Source: Salvator merianae
Taxonomy: Eukaryota; Chordata; Lepidosauria; Squamata; Teiidae
Length of the DNA stretch: 64,000 nt
Assembly (NCBI GenBank): GCA_003586115.2
Contig: QVOM02000042.1
Location: 79,883,620 to 79,947,619, forward strand
Direction of reading: 5' to 3'
Under the pieces are notes generated by a model. The model saw only the letters and a program-made list of their open reading frames with translations, searched no databases and was not told where the DNA came from. Of this stretch, positions 1 through 12,649 are shown one piece after another; the first letter of the stretch is position 1; every line of letters begins with the position of its first letter. The translations under genes and the position numbers were made by a program.

Positions 1-44
1 CCCGGGGCGCTCTGCCCCCCCCGCCCCCCCTCGCTACGCCAGTG
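1..44. mobile_element. Clipped end of a GC-rich hAT-like MITE
   Basis: The window opens inside a C-rich block that ends in ctacgccagtg, then becomes ordinary AT-rich sequence. The end resembles the right terminus of the element at 23318-23600 (ctacaccactg), and both carry long G/C runs and a ccccggg block. I infer the same MITE family, cut by the window edge. Family assignment rests on about 12 terminal bases plus composition. Confidence 0.45.
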
Positions 45-1490
45 ACATCATGGCAATATAGAGACCCAGTCTTTAGTTTTAAAGCAGTCCTTTTCAGACA
101 GAGAAACATCCAATCATCTGTCTTTGATTTTTTTTTTCTTATGCAAAAGGAAAATTCTGTTAAAGGTGTCAATCAACATCGTTTGCATACATATTGTGAA
201 TTTCTCTGCCTTTCCTCTTTTCCTTCCACCAAGGATCATGTGGGAGGGTGCATGCTAAGAAAATCTGTTTTGGCAATAGGGTCCAGTTTCCTGTCAGATA
301 GATGCTATAGAACTTCACTTGAAGTTCTGTGAAGAATTTCTGACTGACTGAAACTGACAAACATTGACTGAAAACATTGCTCAGGAGTTTACAGGAAAAT
401 ATTGTTTTGGAGGAGGTTATTCATCATTGTTTTTCCTTTTAACCCCTCTCCTTCTGAACAATTCCTACCACAAGGGCGATAGAGGTAGGCAGGTACTTCT
501 GGAGAGGGCTGATGGAAGAAATTAATCTTGCTTGACTTTCTCCACCCCCTTCAACACTGAATAACAGTGTATCCCTCTGTGTTTTATCTGTGGGAAGAAA
601 AATAATAGAAAATAAATATTTCAAAATTCAAATGTAGTTTAATAATGTGATGTGATGAAATGTAATGAAAGACCACTGCATTAGAGTGTATAATCTACTC
701 TGCAATGTATTTGAACTGGCCTTACTTTCATTTGTAATTAGGTATACCAGCTTGGCACTTTTGAGTTCAATTTGGCAACTTTGCAATTTGTTGGCCAAAA
801 ACATAATGTGTCGAAAAAGCCAACCCAATAGCAAAAAATGCATCCCTTTTTTTAAAGTAACAACAAAATTAGATAAGATTCCAGAATTGTAGTAAGTTGT
901 TTTTGTGAAAATAAATTTTTAATAAGCACATTAAAAAAAAAAAATCAACTGTTGAAAAATGAGCATAACTTCTTATCTCCCACCTGCACATGCAGAAAAC
1001 AAGATTCACTAGTACTACTTACAATAGTATCAGAACTTTGTACCTTCTACATAGGAACCATAGGAACATTATCCTCAAGACAACCCACCATAATATCAAA
1101 CATGAGGCGTCTAGTAGTCTATTGCTTTTCTTATAGCACTCAGAGCATTAAAAAGAAAAAGAAAGCAGAGGGAAATTATTTTAGCTAAGGAAGTTGCCAA
1201 ATATAATCTAGAAAAACTACTAGACCATTAAAAGGTTGGAGTTAAATTAGCAGGCTCTATGCTAGCCATGAAAACAGTAAAATTAGGAATGTTGTTCTAA
1301 ACAGGGGGGGGAAATGTCTAAAATTGATACAATATCACTATCTACATTCAATGCTCAGGGTTGGAAAATGTCTTCATTAGAGTGATCAATAGAGAATAGT
1401 ATTTATAGACTCCTGGCCCATCTGGAGTAGTTTGGTACACTGAAGAGTGTGTTTTTCTATTCTAAAGAAAGTAATATAGGAGTTATTTTC
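45..1490. other. No recognisable gene
   Basis: AT-rich sequence with short frames on both strands, none longer than 96 codons and none with a recognisable domain. No transposon termini seen. Confidence 0.5.
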
Positions 1491-1491
1491 A

Positions 1492-1589
1492 GCTTCCTTC
1501 GCTTTGTTTAATTGAGTTCAAAAATTCCTGGTGCCGGCAAGAGCTCGCTGGTGCACCTTCCTGACTGTCCAATGCCTTCAAGTCTGTGA
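1492..1589. repeat. Diverged local duplication, unit 1
   Basis: This stretch and 1709-1818 are similar copies offset by 217 bases. Shared blocks include ttgagttcaa, agctcgctggtg, ctgtccaat and ccttcaag. Copy 2 carries a small extra stretch (an additional ccaatt/gtccaat). No terminal repeats or coding sequence were seen. It may be a local tandem duplication with a spacer, or two subunits of an unrecognised element. Confidence 0.6.
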
Positions 1590-1708
1590 AACAAAATCAT
1601 TCTGAAACTCAAGTCTCTCTCTCCCCACTCCTCATTATTATACGAAGTCGAGTGTGCTTTTTAAGTTCATTTTTAAAAGAAGTCAGGATAGGACTATTTT
1701 TTAGTTGC

Positions 1709-1818
1709 AGTTTCTTCCTTCAATCTGTTTGAGTTCAAGAGCTCCTGGTACCAGCAAAAGCTCGCTGGTGCCCCTCCTTCCCTGTCCAATTGTCCAATGG
1801 GTTCCTTCAAGGCTGTGA
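1709..1818. repeat. Diverged local duplication, unit 2
   Basis: Second copy of the 1492-1589 unit, with the same order of shared blocks and several substitutions, so the duplication is not recent. It ends in ccttcaaggctgtg, matching ccttcaagtctgtg of unit 1. Confidence 0.6.
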
Positions 1819-3714
1819 TTGGTGGAGGCGCTCCCCACTTGGTTCTAAGGTGGCCCAAGAACTTTTGGCTTAGTGTCCTGATTTACTCAGGACAGGGGTG
1901 TTATGCTGTACACTATAGACCTGAGCCACACAGTAATGATAGGACCAGATTAGAAAAGGACAGTCCTAATGCATTTTAACTATATCCATGGGTGAGGAAT
2001 TTAAGAGTGGCACTAAATCCAGCAGTGTTCTGCTCCTTGAGCTGAAATCAGTCCTCTTCGCAATATTTGAATGCAAAATTATCTGCTTCTTAATCTGCAT
2101 ACAGAGACAGCTGCTCCAGAGTTATGCAAATTCAGAAAGCAGATGGTCGTGGCTGAGCTGCTGCAATAACAAAGCAAAGGATGAAGTGGAACATTTTGAA
2201 ACCGGTGCTGTCAGGGGAATGCCTTTGTTTGAATTTCATATTTTAAAACACAATAGACAACAGTATCTCATACATTTGATAGGTAGGGTTATAGGCAGTA
2301 TGGTAAGCAAATATGGAAATATGATAAGCAAGAGTGGGAAATTATTTTCCTGTCAAAGACTGTTTTGATTATTTGCAGGAATGTCAAAAACCCAGTCTCA
2401 GAAAACTAAATAAAATGAGCAAAAGGTCATTTGGATTGGGTTGCTAATGTACATTCTGAACATATCTCATATATATAAACACCAAGTTTTACAGTGCTAT
2501 TACTGAGATGTATCATAGAGCCTTTTTGCTCTGTCATTTTGTAAAGTCCTCTGGACATCTGAGAGACAGAACTGACAAACCCTTCCACTCCCATCTGGCC
2601 CCAAGATTCCCAGAACAGTGATGAGGGGAGTCTAAAGGTAAGCCCAATTAAACTATTATTGGGCACCCTCCTTGTTGGAATAGACTCCTGTATGCCATGT
2701 AAACAATAAAGCTTAAATTTTGCACAGTTCTGCCTGACTTGTATTAATTTAAATTGGATCAGCATCTTGAACAAATCAGTATCAGCACACTAGAAACCAG
2801 CAATTCAGTGGCATTTGTGCTGCCCTGCTAATGCCATATATGTAAGATCACAACCTGGCCCACATGTGGCTCCAGTCATGCACATCAGTCAAAACCATGT
2901 TCAAATGGAGTCTGTGTCCTGTCCATGTAGCAATGAAACTATAATAACATGTGACCTTTGATTCCATGGACCTTATCTGAGAACAGATTCATAATTTTTC
3001 CCGCTTTGTTTGGAGTTTACGGAAGCAATCCAGCCATTCCACAAGACAGTTCAACTCATGAGTCATTCTGCTACAGAAATGGAGCAGGCAATTTTCTGCG
3101 AAGGTCAGTTTTACTCCTGCTTGCTCAATGGTGGATAACCTTGCTCTTTCAAGTGGAATCTCCTGTTTAGTTGGTTTTTCATTCTTCCTGGAGTATTGGA
3201 CTATTGCAGATTGCTTTTCACATATATGCACACACTGTATCCTGACTGTGGTATGCTATAAATATTTATTGAGGAGAGAAAAGAGGTACAGTGCTTGTGA
3301 AGTAATCCTCACTTCTTCTGCTTCTGGGTTGAGGTGGTTGCAAGCAAGCACTCTAGCCCTTAGAGTAGGAAGTGAACCAATCACACACACTTCCAACTCC
3401 TGGCCACAGAAGCATCAAAACCAAGGAACTTTCATTCCACAGCTTTGACATTTCTGGCTAGGACTGTTTTAAAGGGCACAGGAAATGGCCACAGAAATTG
3501 GTCATGTTGTGAGCCTCTCAAAAGAGAGCTATGCTATTTGCCCCAAAGAATATAAAATAAAGTAAGTCCACAGAAGTGGCAGTGCAGAGTATGGTGGAAG
3601 AGCAGGAGAAAGTACTGTAGATTACAGAATGTTTGCTCAGTGGGCACAGAGATGTGCAATCCCATTACTCTTCGAACACTCACAGCACCATTGTAGTGCC
3701 ATGTGGATCTTTCC
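1819..3714. other. No recognisable gene
   Basis: Frames of up to 126 codons are present (plus 1988-2368, minus 2427-2774), but I recognise no domain and their composition looks like chance open frames. A 21-base exact match to 3759-3779 lies at 2308-2328. Confidence 0.45.
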
Positions 3715-3905
3715 AAATATTTATTAATCAGGACAAGGCAGACAGTAAGTTCCCAGTACAAATATGGAAATATGATAAGAGTTTCTCCCCTCCATTTTAT
3801 GCTTATAACAACCTTGTGAGGTAGGTTAGACTGAAAAGCAATGACTGAACCAAAGTCACCCACTGAACTTCATGGATGAATGTGGATTCCCACCCAGGAA
3901 TTCCT
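3715..3905 (+). mobile_element. MIR/CORE-SINE-like fragment
   Basis: The segment aaccttgtgaggtaggtta, followed by ccaaagtcaccca, a degenerate gaatgtggattc and cacccagg, matches the layout of MIR-type SINEs as I know it: a core, then a gaggtaggt block, then a ggtcac-cagt-gattcgaaccc-like block. It is degraded and has no clear target duplication. No function is implied. Assignment is from remembered consensus features, not an alignment. Confidence 0.55.
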
Positions 3906-4714
3906 TATTGTAGCCCAATGCCCTTTCTGCACTGGGCTGGTGGACCTGCCTACCAGATGTGCTAGGTCACTGCATCCTCACAATGGAGAATCCAGTGGAG
4001 GCCACTAGGTCATCCCACTAGTTTGCTTCATCCACACTGGACAAAGCTATGGAGTGGAATACAGCATGAAAATGATGTCATATCCTGCTCCACCAGTGGA
4101 ATGCTTATAAACAGTCTACAAACATGCTACAGTGATATACCAGACCATGGTCAGCATGCAGATAGTGCAGAGCCATTGGCTGGTGTATAATTCCTGGTAC
4201 TGTTTCAGGCAGCCAGCCAGAAGTGGAGTCAAAAACATGCCACTTATCTCTTTTCTCTATTCTGTATCTTTTGGGTTGACATTAGATTTTGCTTTTCTCT
4301 TTATAGTCTATGTTTTGGTTCTTTATAGTCTTTTATAGGCTCTATGTCAGTTAAATCTGCCTTAAATTTGTCTGTTAGGAAATCATAGAATCACCTACTG
4401 AATCTGAAATGGAGATTTTTGCCTGTTGATATCAAATTTATGCATCTCTTTAGACTTAGGGTAGGAAGCATTCTTGGGCATTGTGGAACTTTCTATTTCT
4501 TTTGGAAAGTTCCTTCCTATCTGAGATATGAGAAGTTGAAGGGTGAGGGGTGGGGGGTGAAGGGTAAGCTTATTATCCTAGGCCTGGTTGGTTAGGAATT
4601 TTATTTTTATTTCCATAGTTATTCTTGTTCTTATGACATCTTTATTCTTCAATCTTCTCTTTGTATGCCATTCCAGCTGCCACTTAACATTCCTTGCTCA
4701 CTTACAAATGTCCA
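3906..4714. other. No recognisable gene
   Basis: Non-coding. gccctttctgcact near 3921 resembles the termini of the hairpin MITE at 42516, and a weak partner, gtgcagagcc, is near 4165. I do not regard this as enough to call an element. Confidence 0.4.
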
Positions 4715-6180
4715 GAATGAAAACACTTTCCCTTAATGTTAAAGGGACTAATAATGTAATAAAAAGGGGGAAAAAATAGAATGATTCTTCCTCAAAGAAC
4801 AAGGTCACATACATTTCCTGCAAGAAATGCACCAACATAGTTCAGCTTGTAAAAAAAAATTCACACTCGTTATTTAAATTTGAATTTTCTGCTCATGGCA
4901 CCTCTAAATCACAGGGAGTAGCCATTGATATTCACTCTGCCCTTCCTCTCCACATGGATGAAATTTAAAAAAAGACAAGAATTGTAGATGCATTTTTATA
5001 AACTGCTCAATAAATACCCATAAATTCACTTTAGCCTCATTATATGCTCCCAACACTCAGCAGTCTCAATTTCTTAATAAAACCTTTGAGCTTTTACAAT
5101 CATTTGCCATGGGAAAATGTATAATTGGTGGTGATATTAATGCAGTTATAGATAATTAACTAGATCGCAAATCTCTTTCTAAGAAACAGCCCAAGGTCTC
5201 TCATCCTTTCCTTCAGAAGATGTTAGACTCTCAAAGTCTTACCAAGACACATTGATTCTTTAACCCAGCAATGAAAGAATGTACATTCTATTCCCCAAAT
5301 CAGCTAACCTACTCTAGAATAGACTACTTTTTTTCCACCAGCATCTGATTCCTAAGCTAGTTGAATCATCTATAAGCTACATTATATTTTCAGATCATGC
5401 TCCAGTTTTGTCAACATTTCAGTTCTCTACTAGGACACGTTCAGATATCTTTTGGAAGACAAACCCTTTTATATTGTCAAAACCTTCAATCTTCATGTGA
5501 TAAATCAAATATACAGCACTAACATGGCTAGAGTCTGGGTTAACTCCACACTTGCCTCTCTATTTTGAATTGAGAGAGGCACTAAGCAGAGGTGTCACCT
5601 TTTGCCTATTCTTTTTGCACTCGCTATGGGACCCTTTATTCATCATATCCTATCTAACCTGGAGCTTAAGGACTATCGATTAGAATAGTCACTAATCCAT
5701 TGTAATTTATATGCAGGTGACTGGTGTTCTCAAGTGACCCTGATCTGAAAATTGATATAGTACAAAATGGAATTGTTAATTTCTATCATGCCTCAGGTCT
5801 ACATTTCATCAACCTGAATAAATCTTCCACATTTTATAGTAATGTTTCACCTATCAAGATCCTCTCTGTTTTCCATAAAACAGGCATAGAGATCACTGAT
5901 AACAGCTTTAAATATTTAGGGATTTTAATTCCCAGGAATATTAAGACATTATACAAACACAATTTCTGTAATATTTGGGGAAAAATTCAACATACAACAT
6001 GAGTGGAAATCCAAACAATTAATTTTATTAGGTAGAATTGCAGCAGTGAAAATGATCGATACCCTCAAATTATTATATTTGTTCCAGGTCCTTCCAATTT
6101 ATATCTCCTCTCCAAACTCTTAGAAAGTAAGTTTACAATTTATCTGCTCTTTCACTGTTAATATTCTTTTCTGTGAAAGA
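4715..6180 (+). pseudogene. L1-type LINE ORF2 remnant, internally deleted
   Basis: Degenerate plus-strand copy of an L1-like ORF2. The apurinic endonuclease start is visible near 4717 (MKTLSLNVKGTNNVIKRGKK), an endonuclease GDINAVID block near 5128 and a TYSRIDYFF block near 5310. The frame then jumps to mid reverse transcriptase (RCHLLPILFALAMGPFIHHI, about 5590-5650; CNLYAGD near 5705, where the active YADD is mutated). It continues to FKYLGILIP near 5915 and LLGRIAAVKM near 6030. Most of the reverse transcriptase fingers are missing, and stops and frameshifts interrupt every segment. The same L1 family appears at 14447-17574. Confidence 0.75.
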
Positions 6181-8924
6181 AAAGAAATTCTACTTATGGA
6201 CACCTGGCTGAAAATGCCCCAGACAGCTATTTTGAAGGCCAATAACTTTTGTTCCAGCCTTCAAAACTGGGCCAGGACAGACTATCCACATTATTGTGGA
6301 CTACTGGTGGTCTGGGTACCATGGGCTGGGCTACCTAGCATAGACCAGTGCAACATGAAATAGGTCATACAATGAGGAAAGGGCTCAACATTCCAACAGC
6401 TGGTCAATGCTGACTGTATTAGTTGGCTTCTTCATGCAGAGTAGAGGGGGACAATATTATTTATATCTTATATTTGGCAATAAAATTTCTTTAGCTAGCA
6501 CTTCTCATTAGTTCCCCCCCTACCCATTCTCTCATTCTGCAGATCCTGAGATTCCAGTGATCCTCATTTTTACTCTGTTTCTGTGAACACCCATGCGAGG
6601 AGCTCACTATTACAAAAATTAGGAATACTTATATTGGATTCAGTATTTGGTTTTGCTTGTCCTGCTATGTATATATATATTTGTATTTGTAACATAAGAA
6701 TTTCTAACCAGATGAACGTCTGTTTTTTAAAATGTTTTGTATATATAGTTTCAAATCTACCCACACCCACACAACTGTAAACATAGCAACCAGCACAGAA
6801 TCCCCATGTCATTTGAAAATATGACTGCTAAACATGCTCAGCACCATCAAGCCATAATTGAGTATAGCATTGCAAGGGAGCAGAAAATTAAAAAAGAAAA
6901 GAGTAGTTCTTGGCCCTAAATATGGTATTTGGTAACTGATAGTGCCTTTCTTGCCTTGGACATTCTGATGCAATTTCAACCATGTCATTTATGACTGGGC
7001 ATATTCTATCACATACAAATGAGCATTAATTAACAGAGAAAGCCAGATGCCAGTATTTAGGGACTGAACCCTACATGAGTGCCAGATGTAATAGTGTTGC
7101 CTGATGCTAATGTGTGGTGCCTCATGGGCATGACAGTGACACTAGCCCCAGGCACAAAGCAAACATGCAAGTCCTCATTATCCTTTTGGGACTGATCTGA
7201 TGTTGTTGTCTGATTTCTTCTTAGCTTCCTGTAAAAATGAAGGAGCCTCTGTGCTTTAACACAGCCAGATACCCTGTACTCTAGATACAGTATTTATCTT
7301 GATATTAGGTATCTTAAGGATTTCCTACAATATGTAGAAGTCAACTGTTTTGATACAACAGATAAAAGGTTTGTCCTGAACAGTCTTGACATGGTGCTTA
7401 AAATGTTAACAAGTGGCAACTCCCTCATACAATGGATCACTATCCAACAGGATGCAAAAGAGAAAAAAAGTTGCATTGATGGAATATTCTTTTCCCAAGG
7501 AGGAAGAGTTCCGAAAGGGAGATTATGGAGCAGAAACCCCAAATCTAAAACTTAAAAAAAAATCACATAGCACTTTGTTGTACAAATAAATTAAAACTCC
7601 AATCTTGGTTAAGGTAAGGATGATACAGGAAGATGATGTGGTACAGAAACCGCAGTTCAAGGATCAGAATAATCTAATGCTTACTCTGTGACATTAAAAA
7701 GGTCACCTGAAATGTCACATTTAACAGTAAAAGTCACGCCTAAAGGAGGGAAACTTATATGCTAATTAATGGAGGGGAGGACTAACAGGTATGTTGTAAT
7801 ACATTAGGCTTGAGAAGAAATGTTTTGCGGACATAGTTTTAATCAATCAATACACTCATGATTCATGAAGTTATGTAAAAATATTTTGAAAAACATGTAT
7901 GCAGGGAGACCAGTCTTTGTGAATTATCTCCTGGTGTCCTTTATTGTTAGGAATAAAGAAAGTTGCATCTCCTACCTTGGTGTGTCTTATGGAAAAGCCT
8001 GCCGAGCATGAGCCCAAATTTTGAGAATAGGCATTTCACAGATACAGATGAGAAATCCAAGCTCATTTCTTAGGTAGAATCTTGGAAGCTATTCCCTCCC
8101 ATTTTCCCAGGAAAAAAGAACCTTTTGGGAAGATAATCTACATTTAAGCCTTTATTAAAATCAGCAAGGAGATTAGCAAGCACTTCATATTTACGTTTGC
8201 CTGTTACAAAGTCTTGGCTAACAAAACTCTGCCAATTTAAATTGACAACAAGCCCTTCTTCCATGAGCTTCAGCCTTAGTAAGTATTACTGGCTCAGTTA
8301 ACTGTTGAATATCCATATGGAATGCTTGACCCAGTAATGTCTGGAGATTTTAGCTATAAAACAAGGAACTTAGGAGCCGCAGAGTCAACTTGAGTTTGGA
8401 CATTTCTGCACATACCCCATTACATCTAGAATAGTCAATCTGGATGAAACAATTCATCCCAAGGTTGGGATGGATTGTGATTAAACTGGGAAAATGTCAT
8501 TTGCGTGATAATAGCCTGTTCCAGCCCAGCCCAACTCCAAGATTCAGAACTGGTAGCCAGGAAGAAAATTCCTAGCCTCAGAGTCCATGCGGAACCCATT
8601 TTGGCAGAACAATAAGATGCAACATCGAATTGGGTCCCCTGTATTAAACCAAAACATGGAGGTGTACATCTTCCATGGTAGAGAATCTACTCAAAGCAGT
8701 TGGAAGTTGGGTTTGAAAGTTCAATTAACTGTTGTGGGGAACAATGAAAGAGAGCAAAGGGACCAGAAGGGCCAAAGTTCTGCTGGAGACCCCAAAATTG
8801 GCATCTAAAATTAGCATGTCCCTAATATTAAGCTTGCTTTTTGACCTGAGATTTTTCCCCGAAATGCCTCAGTGGCAGGTTCTGATTCACCTAAACATTC
8901 TAGTTCATTGGATTTGATCTCTCT
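6181..8924. other. No recognisable gene
   Basis: About 2.7 kb without recognisable coding or terminal repeats. The longest frames are 82 codons (minus 7294-7542) and 80 codons (minus 6570-6812), both unrecognised. Simple TATA-rich stretches lie near 6668-6700. Confidence 0.45.
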
Positions 8925-9480
8925 CTTTTTAAAATATTTTTAATTGAACTTTATAAATTGATTACACAAACAGAGAAAAATTATTTGTGGACTTCCTGCT
9001 GAAAGTGATTCAGTAATATACAATATAGCATACAAATAAAAGACAATAGTTACATTACATATAGCATATTTGCATTACATAAATTACTTTTTTACAGTTC
9101 AGAGTTGTGCAGGCAACCTCAACAATATTGCGTGTTTCCCTCAGGTTTATAAATAATATATATTTTTATAGCTATTATAATCTTAAACCTTTTAATACTT
9201 GAATTTTGTCAGGTATTGCCACATTTGAAAGAGTCAGGAGAGCATCAATGAAGGGTTGCCAAATTTGATAAAACTTACTTTGGTTTTCAAGGCCTTCCAT
9301 AGATCTTTTCTGAATAGTAATGTCTTCATTTATGATCACTTTCTAAATTATTCTATACCACTCCTGGGTTCCTGTGATGTCCAGATATTTCCAGTATTTC
9401 ATAATAGTACAGAATGCAGTAACCAATGAAATAAGGTTTTTTCTTCTGTTTTCAATTTTAAAGCTGAAAAATCATGAAGA
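8925..9480 (-). mobile_element. L1 3' end (ORF2 C-terminus and 3'UTR)
   Basis: On the minus strand, a broken frame at about 9240-9400 reads EDITIQKRSMEGLENQSKF then IWQPFIDALL. This is the typical C-terminal W-x-PFID block of L1 ORF2. It is followed by an A/T-rich 3'UTR ending in A-rich sequence near 8930 (minus orientation). It may be the far end of the L1 whose other parts are at 13400-14446 and 17575-18555, separated by CR1 insertion, or a separate copy. Confidence 0.55.
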
Positions 9481-9659
9481 AAGAAAACTTGTGACATTAG
9501 CACTCCAGCTCCCCTATTTTGGCTTGGAGGCTTCTGCCATTTGCATGTATTCCTCTGAAGTAAGCTCACTCCTGTAAGACCATATGAATTCTTAGACCAC
9601 TCCTTATACAGAATCATAGAGTTGGAAGGGACCTCCAGGGTCACTGAGTCCAACCCCCT

Positions 9660-12489
9660 GCTCAATGCAGGATTCACTGAAGCATCCCAGACAGATATCC
9701 GTCCAGCCTCTCCTTGAAGACCTCCAGCGAAGGAGAGCCCACCACCTCCTGTGGTAACCTGTTCCAATGACTGATTGCCCTTACGGTCAGAAAGTTTTTC
9801 CTAATATCTAGCCTGTATCGACTCCCTTGAAGTTTCATCCCATTGTTTCTAGTCCTTCCTTTTTGCGCAATTTAGAACAGGGCCAATCCTTGTGCACTGT
9901 GACAGCCCTTCAGATACTTGAAAACAGCTATCATGTCTCCTCTCAGTCTTCTCTTCTGCAGGCTAAACATTCCTAGGTCCTTTAACCGTTCCTCGTAGGA
10001 CATGGTTTGCAGACCACTCACCATTTTGGTCACATTTCTCTGAACTTGTTCCAGTTTGTCAGTGTCTTTTTTAAATTGGGGTGCCCAGAACTGGACACAA
10101 TACTCCAGATGAGGTCTGACCAAGAAGAATAAAGATTACTTCTCGTGATCTAGACTCTATGCTCCTCTTGATACACCCCAGGATCGTGTTTGCCTTTTTT
10201 GCAGCTGCATCACACTGTTGACTCATGTTTAATCTGTGATCTACTACTACACCCAGATCCTTTTCACATGTGCTGCTGCTCAGCGAGATTCCTCCCATTC
10301 TGTATTGGATATTGTCATTTTTCTTACCCAGATGTAAAACTTTGCATTTCTCCCTGTTAAATGTCATTCTGTTAGTTTCAGCCCACTGTTCAAGCTTGTC
10401 CAAATCATTTTGAATCCTCTCCTTTTCCTCCCTAGTGTTAGCAACCCCTCCTAGCTTTGTGTCATCTGCAAATTTGATCGGCGTCCCCTCGACTCCTTCA
10501 GCCAGATCGTTTATAAAAATGTTGAACAGCAATGGGCCCAAGACAGAGCCTTGTGGTACCCCACTCGAGACAGTCTTCCAATCAGATGTGAAGCCATTTA
10601 TGATCACTCTTTGATTACGATCACTAAGCCAGTTATGAATCCACCTAACAGTTGTCCTGTCAATCCCATATTTGATCATTTTTTTCAATAAGTATAGTAT
10701 GAGACACCTTGTCAAATGCTTTGCTAAAGTCAAGATATACTATGTCCACAGCATTCCCATCCAAGTGCTCCCATATATGCCGTTTAATTATTTGTTCAAG
10801 GATCTTGCCTGGTATTGAAGTCAGGCTCACAGGCCTGTAGTTACCTGGGTCAGCCTTCTTTCCTTTTTTAAAGATAGGGACAACATTTGCCCTTGTCCAA
10901 TCTTCTGGGACTTCTCCTGTTTTCCATGAGTTCTCAAATATCACAGAGAGTGGTTCAGCAATTATATCGGCTAATTCCTTCAGCAGCCTAGGATGTAATT
11001 CATCTGGGCCTGGAGACTTGAATTCATTTAAGTTAGCTAAATGTTCCCTCACCTTCTCCTTGTCCATACAGAGCCTTGATTCTCTTATTCCCTCAACAGC
11101 ACAGTGAAGGCCAACTGATGTTTCATTTCCTTTCTGAGAGAAAACAGATGCAAAATAGGAGTTCAGAAGTTCTGCCTTCTCAATGTTGTTTTTGACCAAA
11201 TCACCCTTCTCATTCTGTAAAGGTCCTATAGCTTCTTTGACTTTTCTTTTGCTTCTGATATACCCCCAAAACCCTTTTTTATTGTTTTTGGCCTCTCTTG
11301 CAATCCTCAATTCATTTTTAGCTTTAGCCTTTCTGACACTTATCCTGCAGTTTCTGCAGATTGAATTATATTCTTCTTTTGATATGTCCCCCTCTTTCAA
11401 TTTTTTAAACATGTTTTTTTAAAAAAAATTCTTTTTAGCAAGTTATTAAATTCAGGGTTCATCCACCCTGGTCTCTTTAGATGCTTGCCATTCTTTCTTC
11501 TTTTAGGAATTGTTAAAGATTGTGCCTCTAGAATCTCCTTTCTCAAAATTTCCCATCCTTCCTGAACATTTCTGTCCTTTAAGACATCCAGCCAATGGAT
11601 CCTTCCTACCCTCCTTCTGAGTCCATCAAAATCTACTCATCTGAAATCTAACCTTGAAGTCTGAGTCTTCTCAGATCTTCCTCTTTTTGTTAACCAAAAT
11701 TCAATGATAGCATGGTCACTGCCTCCCAGGGTCCCAGTCACCCTTACTTCCTCAACCATTTCCTCCCTGTTGGTAAGAATTAGATCCAAGATAGCAGATC
11801 CCCTTGATTTTTCCTCCATCTTTTGGAAAATGAAGTTATCTGCAAGAGAGGATAAGAATTTATTGGACCCGTGACTTTTGTCAGAGAGAGATTCCCAACA
11901 AATGTCCGGATAGTTAAAATCTTCCATAATCACTAGGTCATGTTTCCCTGAGAGCTTGGCCATCTGATGTTTCTGAGTTCATCCATATCTTCTGTTTGTC
12001 CAGGGGGTCTATAACAAACTCCTAAAATAGTATCCTTTGTGTTGCTTTCTTCTTGTATTTTCACCCAAACGGTTTCTACAGGTCTTCATGTAATTGAAAA
12101 TGAATCTCTGTGATGGTATATACTTTCCTTACATACAGTGCAACACCTCCTCCCCTTTTATTAAGCCTGTTTTTTTTAAATAAGTTGTAGCCTTCGAGCT
12201 CCGTGTTCCAATCATATGTATCATCCCACCAAGTTTCAGTTATGCCTATGACATCATATTTATTTTCCAGTGCTAGGATTTCCACTTCTCCTTGTTTGTT
12301 TCCCATGCTCTGCACATTGGTATAGAAACATTTTAGTTTGCGACAAATGTCTCTTACAGGCTTGACTCCTCTAGTTTCCTTCAAAACTGTTTGTCTTTGT
12401 TTCTTTCTTTCATTTCTGGTAGCAAGATCCTCATCTGTATTCATTAGCTGCTTATCTTTCTCTGGACTTTTACTTCCCTCCCCTTTCAC
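9660..12489 (-). pseudogene. CR1 ORF2 (endonuclease-reverse transcriptase), broken
   Basis: Read from 12489 downwards, the pieces are: endonuclease N-terminus (12489-12076; GITETWWDD, GGGVALYVRK); endonuclease body (11963-11637; MEDFNYPDICWES with the usual Gly changed, GGSDHAIIEFW); linker and reverse transcriptase (11412-10660; FKSPGPDELHPR, NYRPVSLTSIPGK, YLDFSKAFDKVSH); palm and thumb (10733-10071; GVPQGSVLGPLLFN, FADDTKLGG at about 10461-10475, LHLGKKN); and the C-terminal part (10123-9872 onward). Several frameshifts separate these, and part of the reverse transcriptase (the NQSQHGF region) is missing. The catalytic FADD is preserved but the gene cannot make one protein. In life it would nick target DNA and copy CR1 RNA. 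Confidence 0.9.
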
Positions 12490-12595
12490 CCTAGTTTAAA
12501 GCTCTCCTGATCAGCACAGCCAGTCTTCTGCCAAATATGTGCTTTCCTGTCTTTGTAAGATGGAGCCCATCTCTTGCAAGGAGTCCATCATATAA

Positions 12596-12646
12596 GTAGT
12601 TTAGTCCATGGTCTAGAATATACGTAGTTTAGTCCATGGTCTAGAA
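12596..12646. repeat. 23-base tandem duplication at the CR1 5' break
   Basis: gtagtttagtccatggtct followed by agaa occurs at 12596-12618 and again at 12624-12646, separated by five bases. It lies at the 5' truncation point of the CR1 copy and probably formed during insertion (template switching or repair). Confidence 0.75.
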
Positions 12647-12649
12647 CAT

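Larger units (their letters stand above)
9611..12646 (-). mobile_element. CR1 retrotransposon, 5'-truncated, 3 kb
   Basis: A minus-strand CR1 whose 3' terminus (cagaatcatagagttgg as read on the plus strand) carries the CR1 hallmark tail related to (ATGATTCT)n. The body matches the full-length copy at 47331-51933 throughout, including the end of ORF1 (DGLHL-type region, about 12490-12600), the whole of ORF2 and the 3'UTR. It breaks off at 12646, inside the end of ORF1, next to a 23-base tandem duplication. A recent arrival judged by its similarity to the second copy, but several frameshifts inactivate it. Confidence 0.93.

Noticed and set aside
3920..4175. Possible MITE with gccctttctgcact end
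   Set aside because: Only the left end is convincing; the right partner is short and no target duplication is visible.
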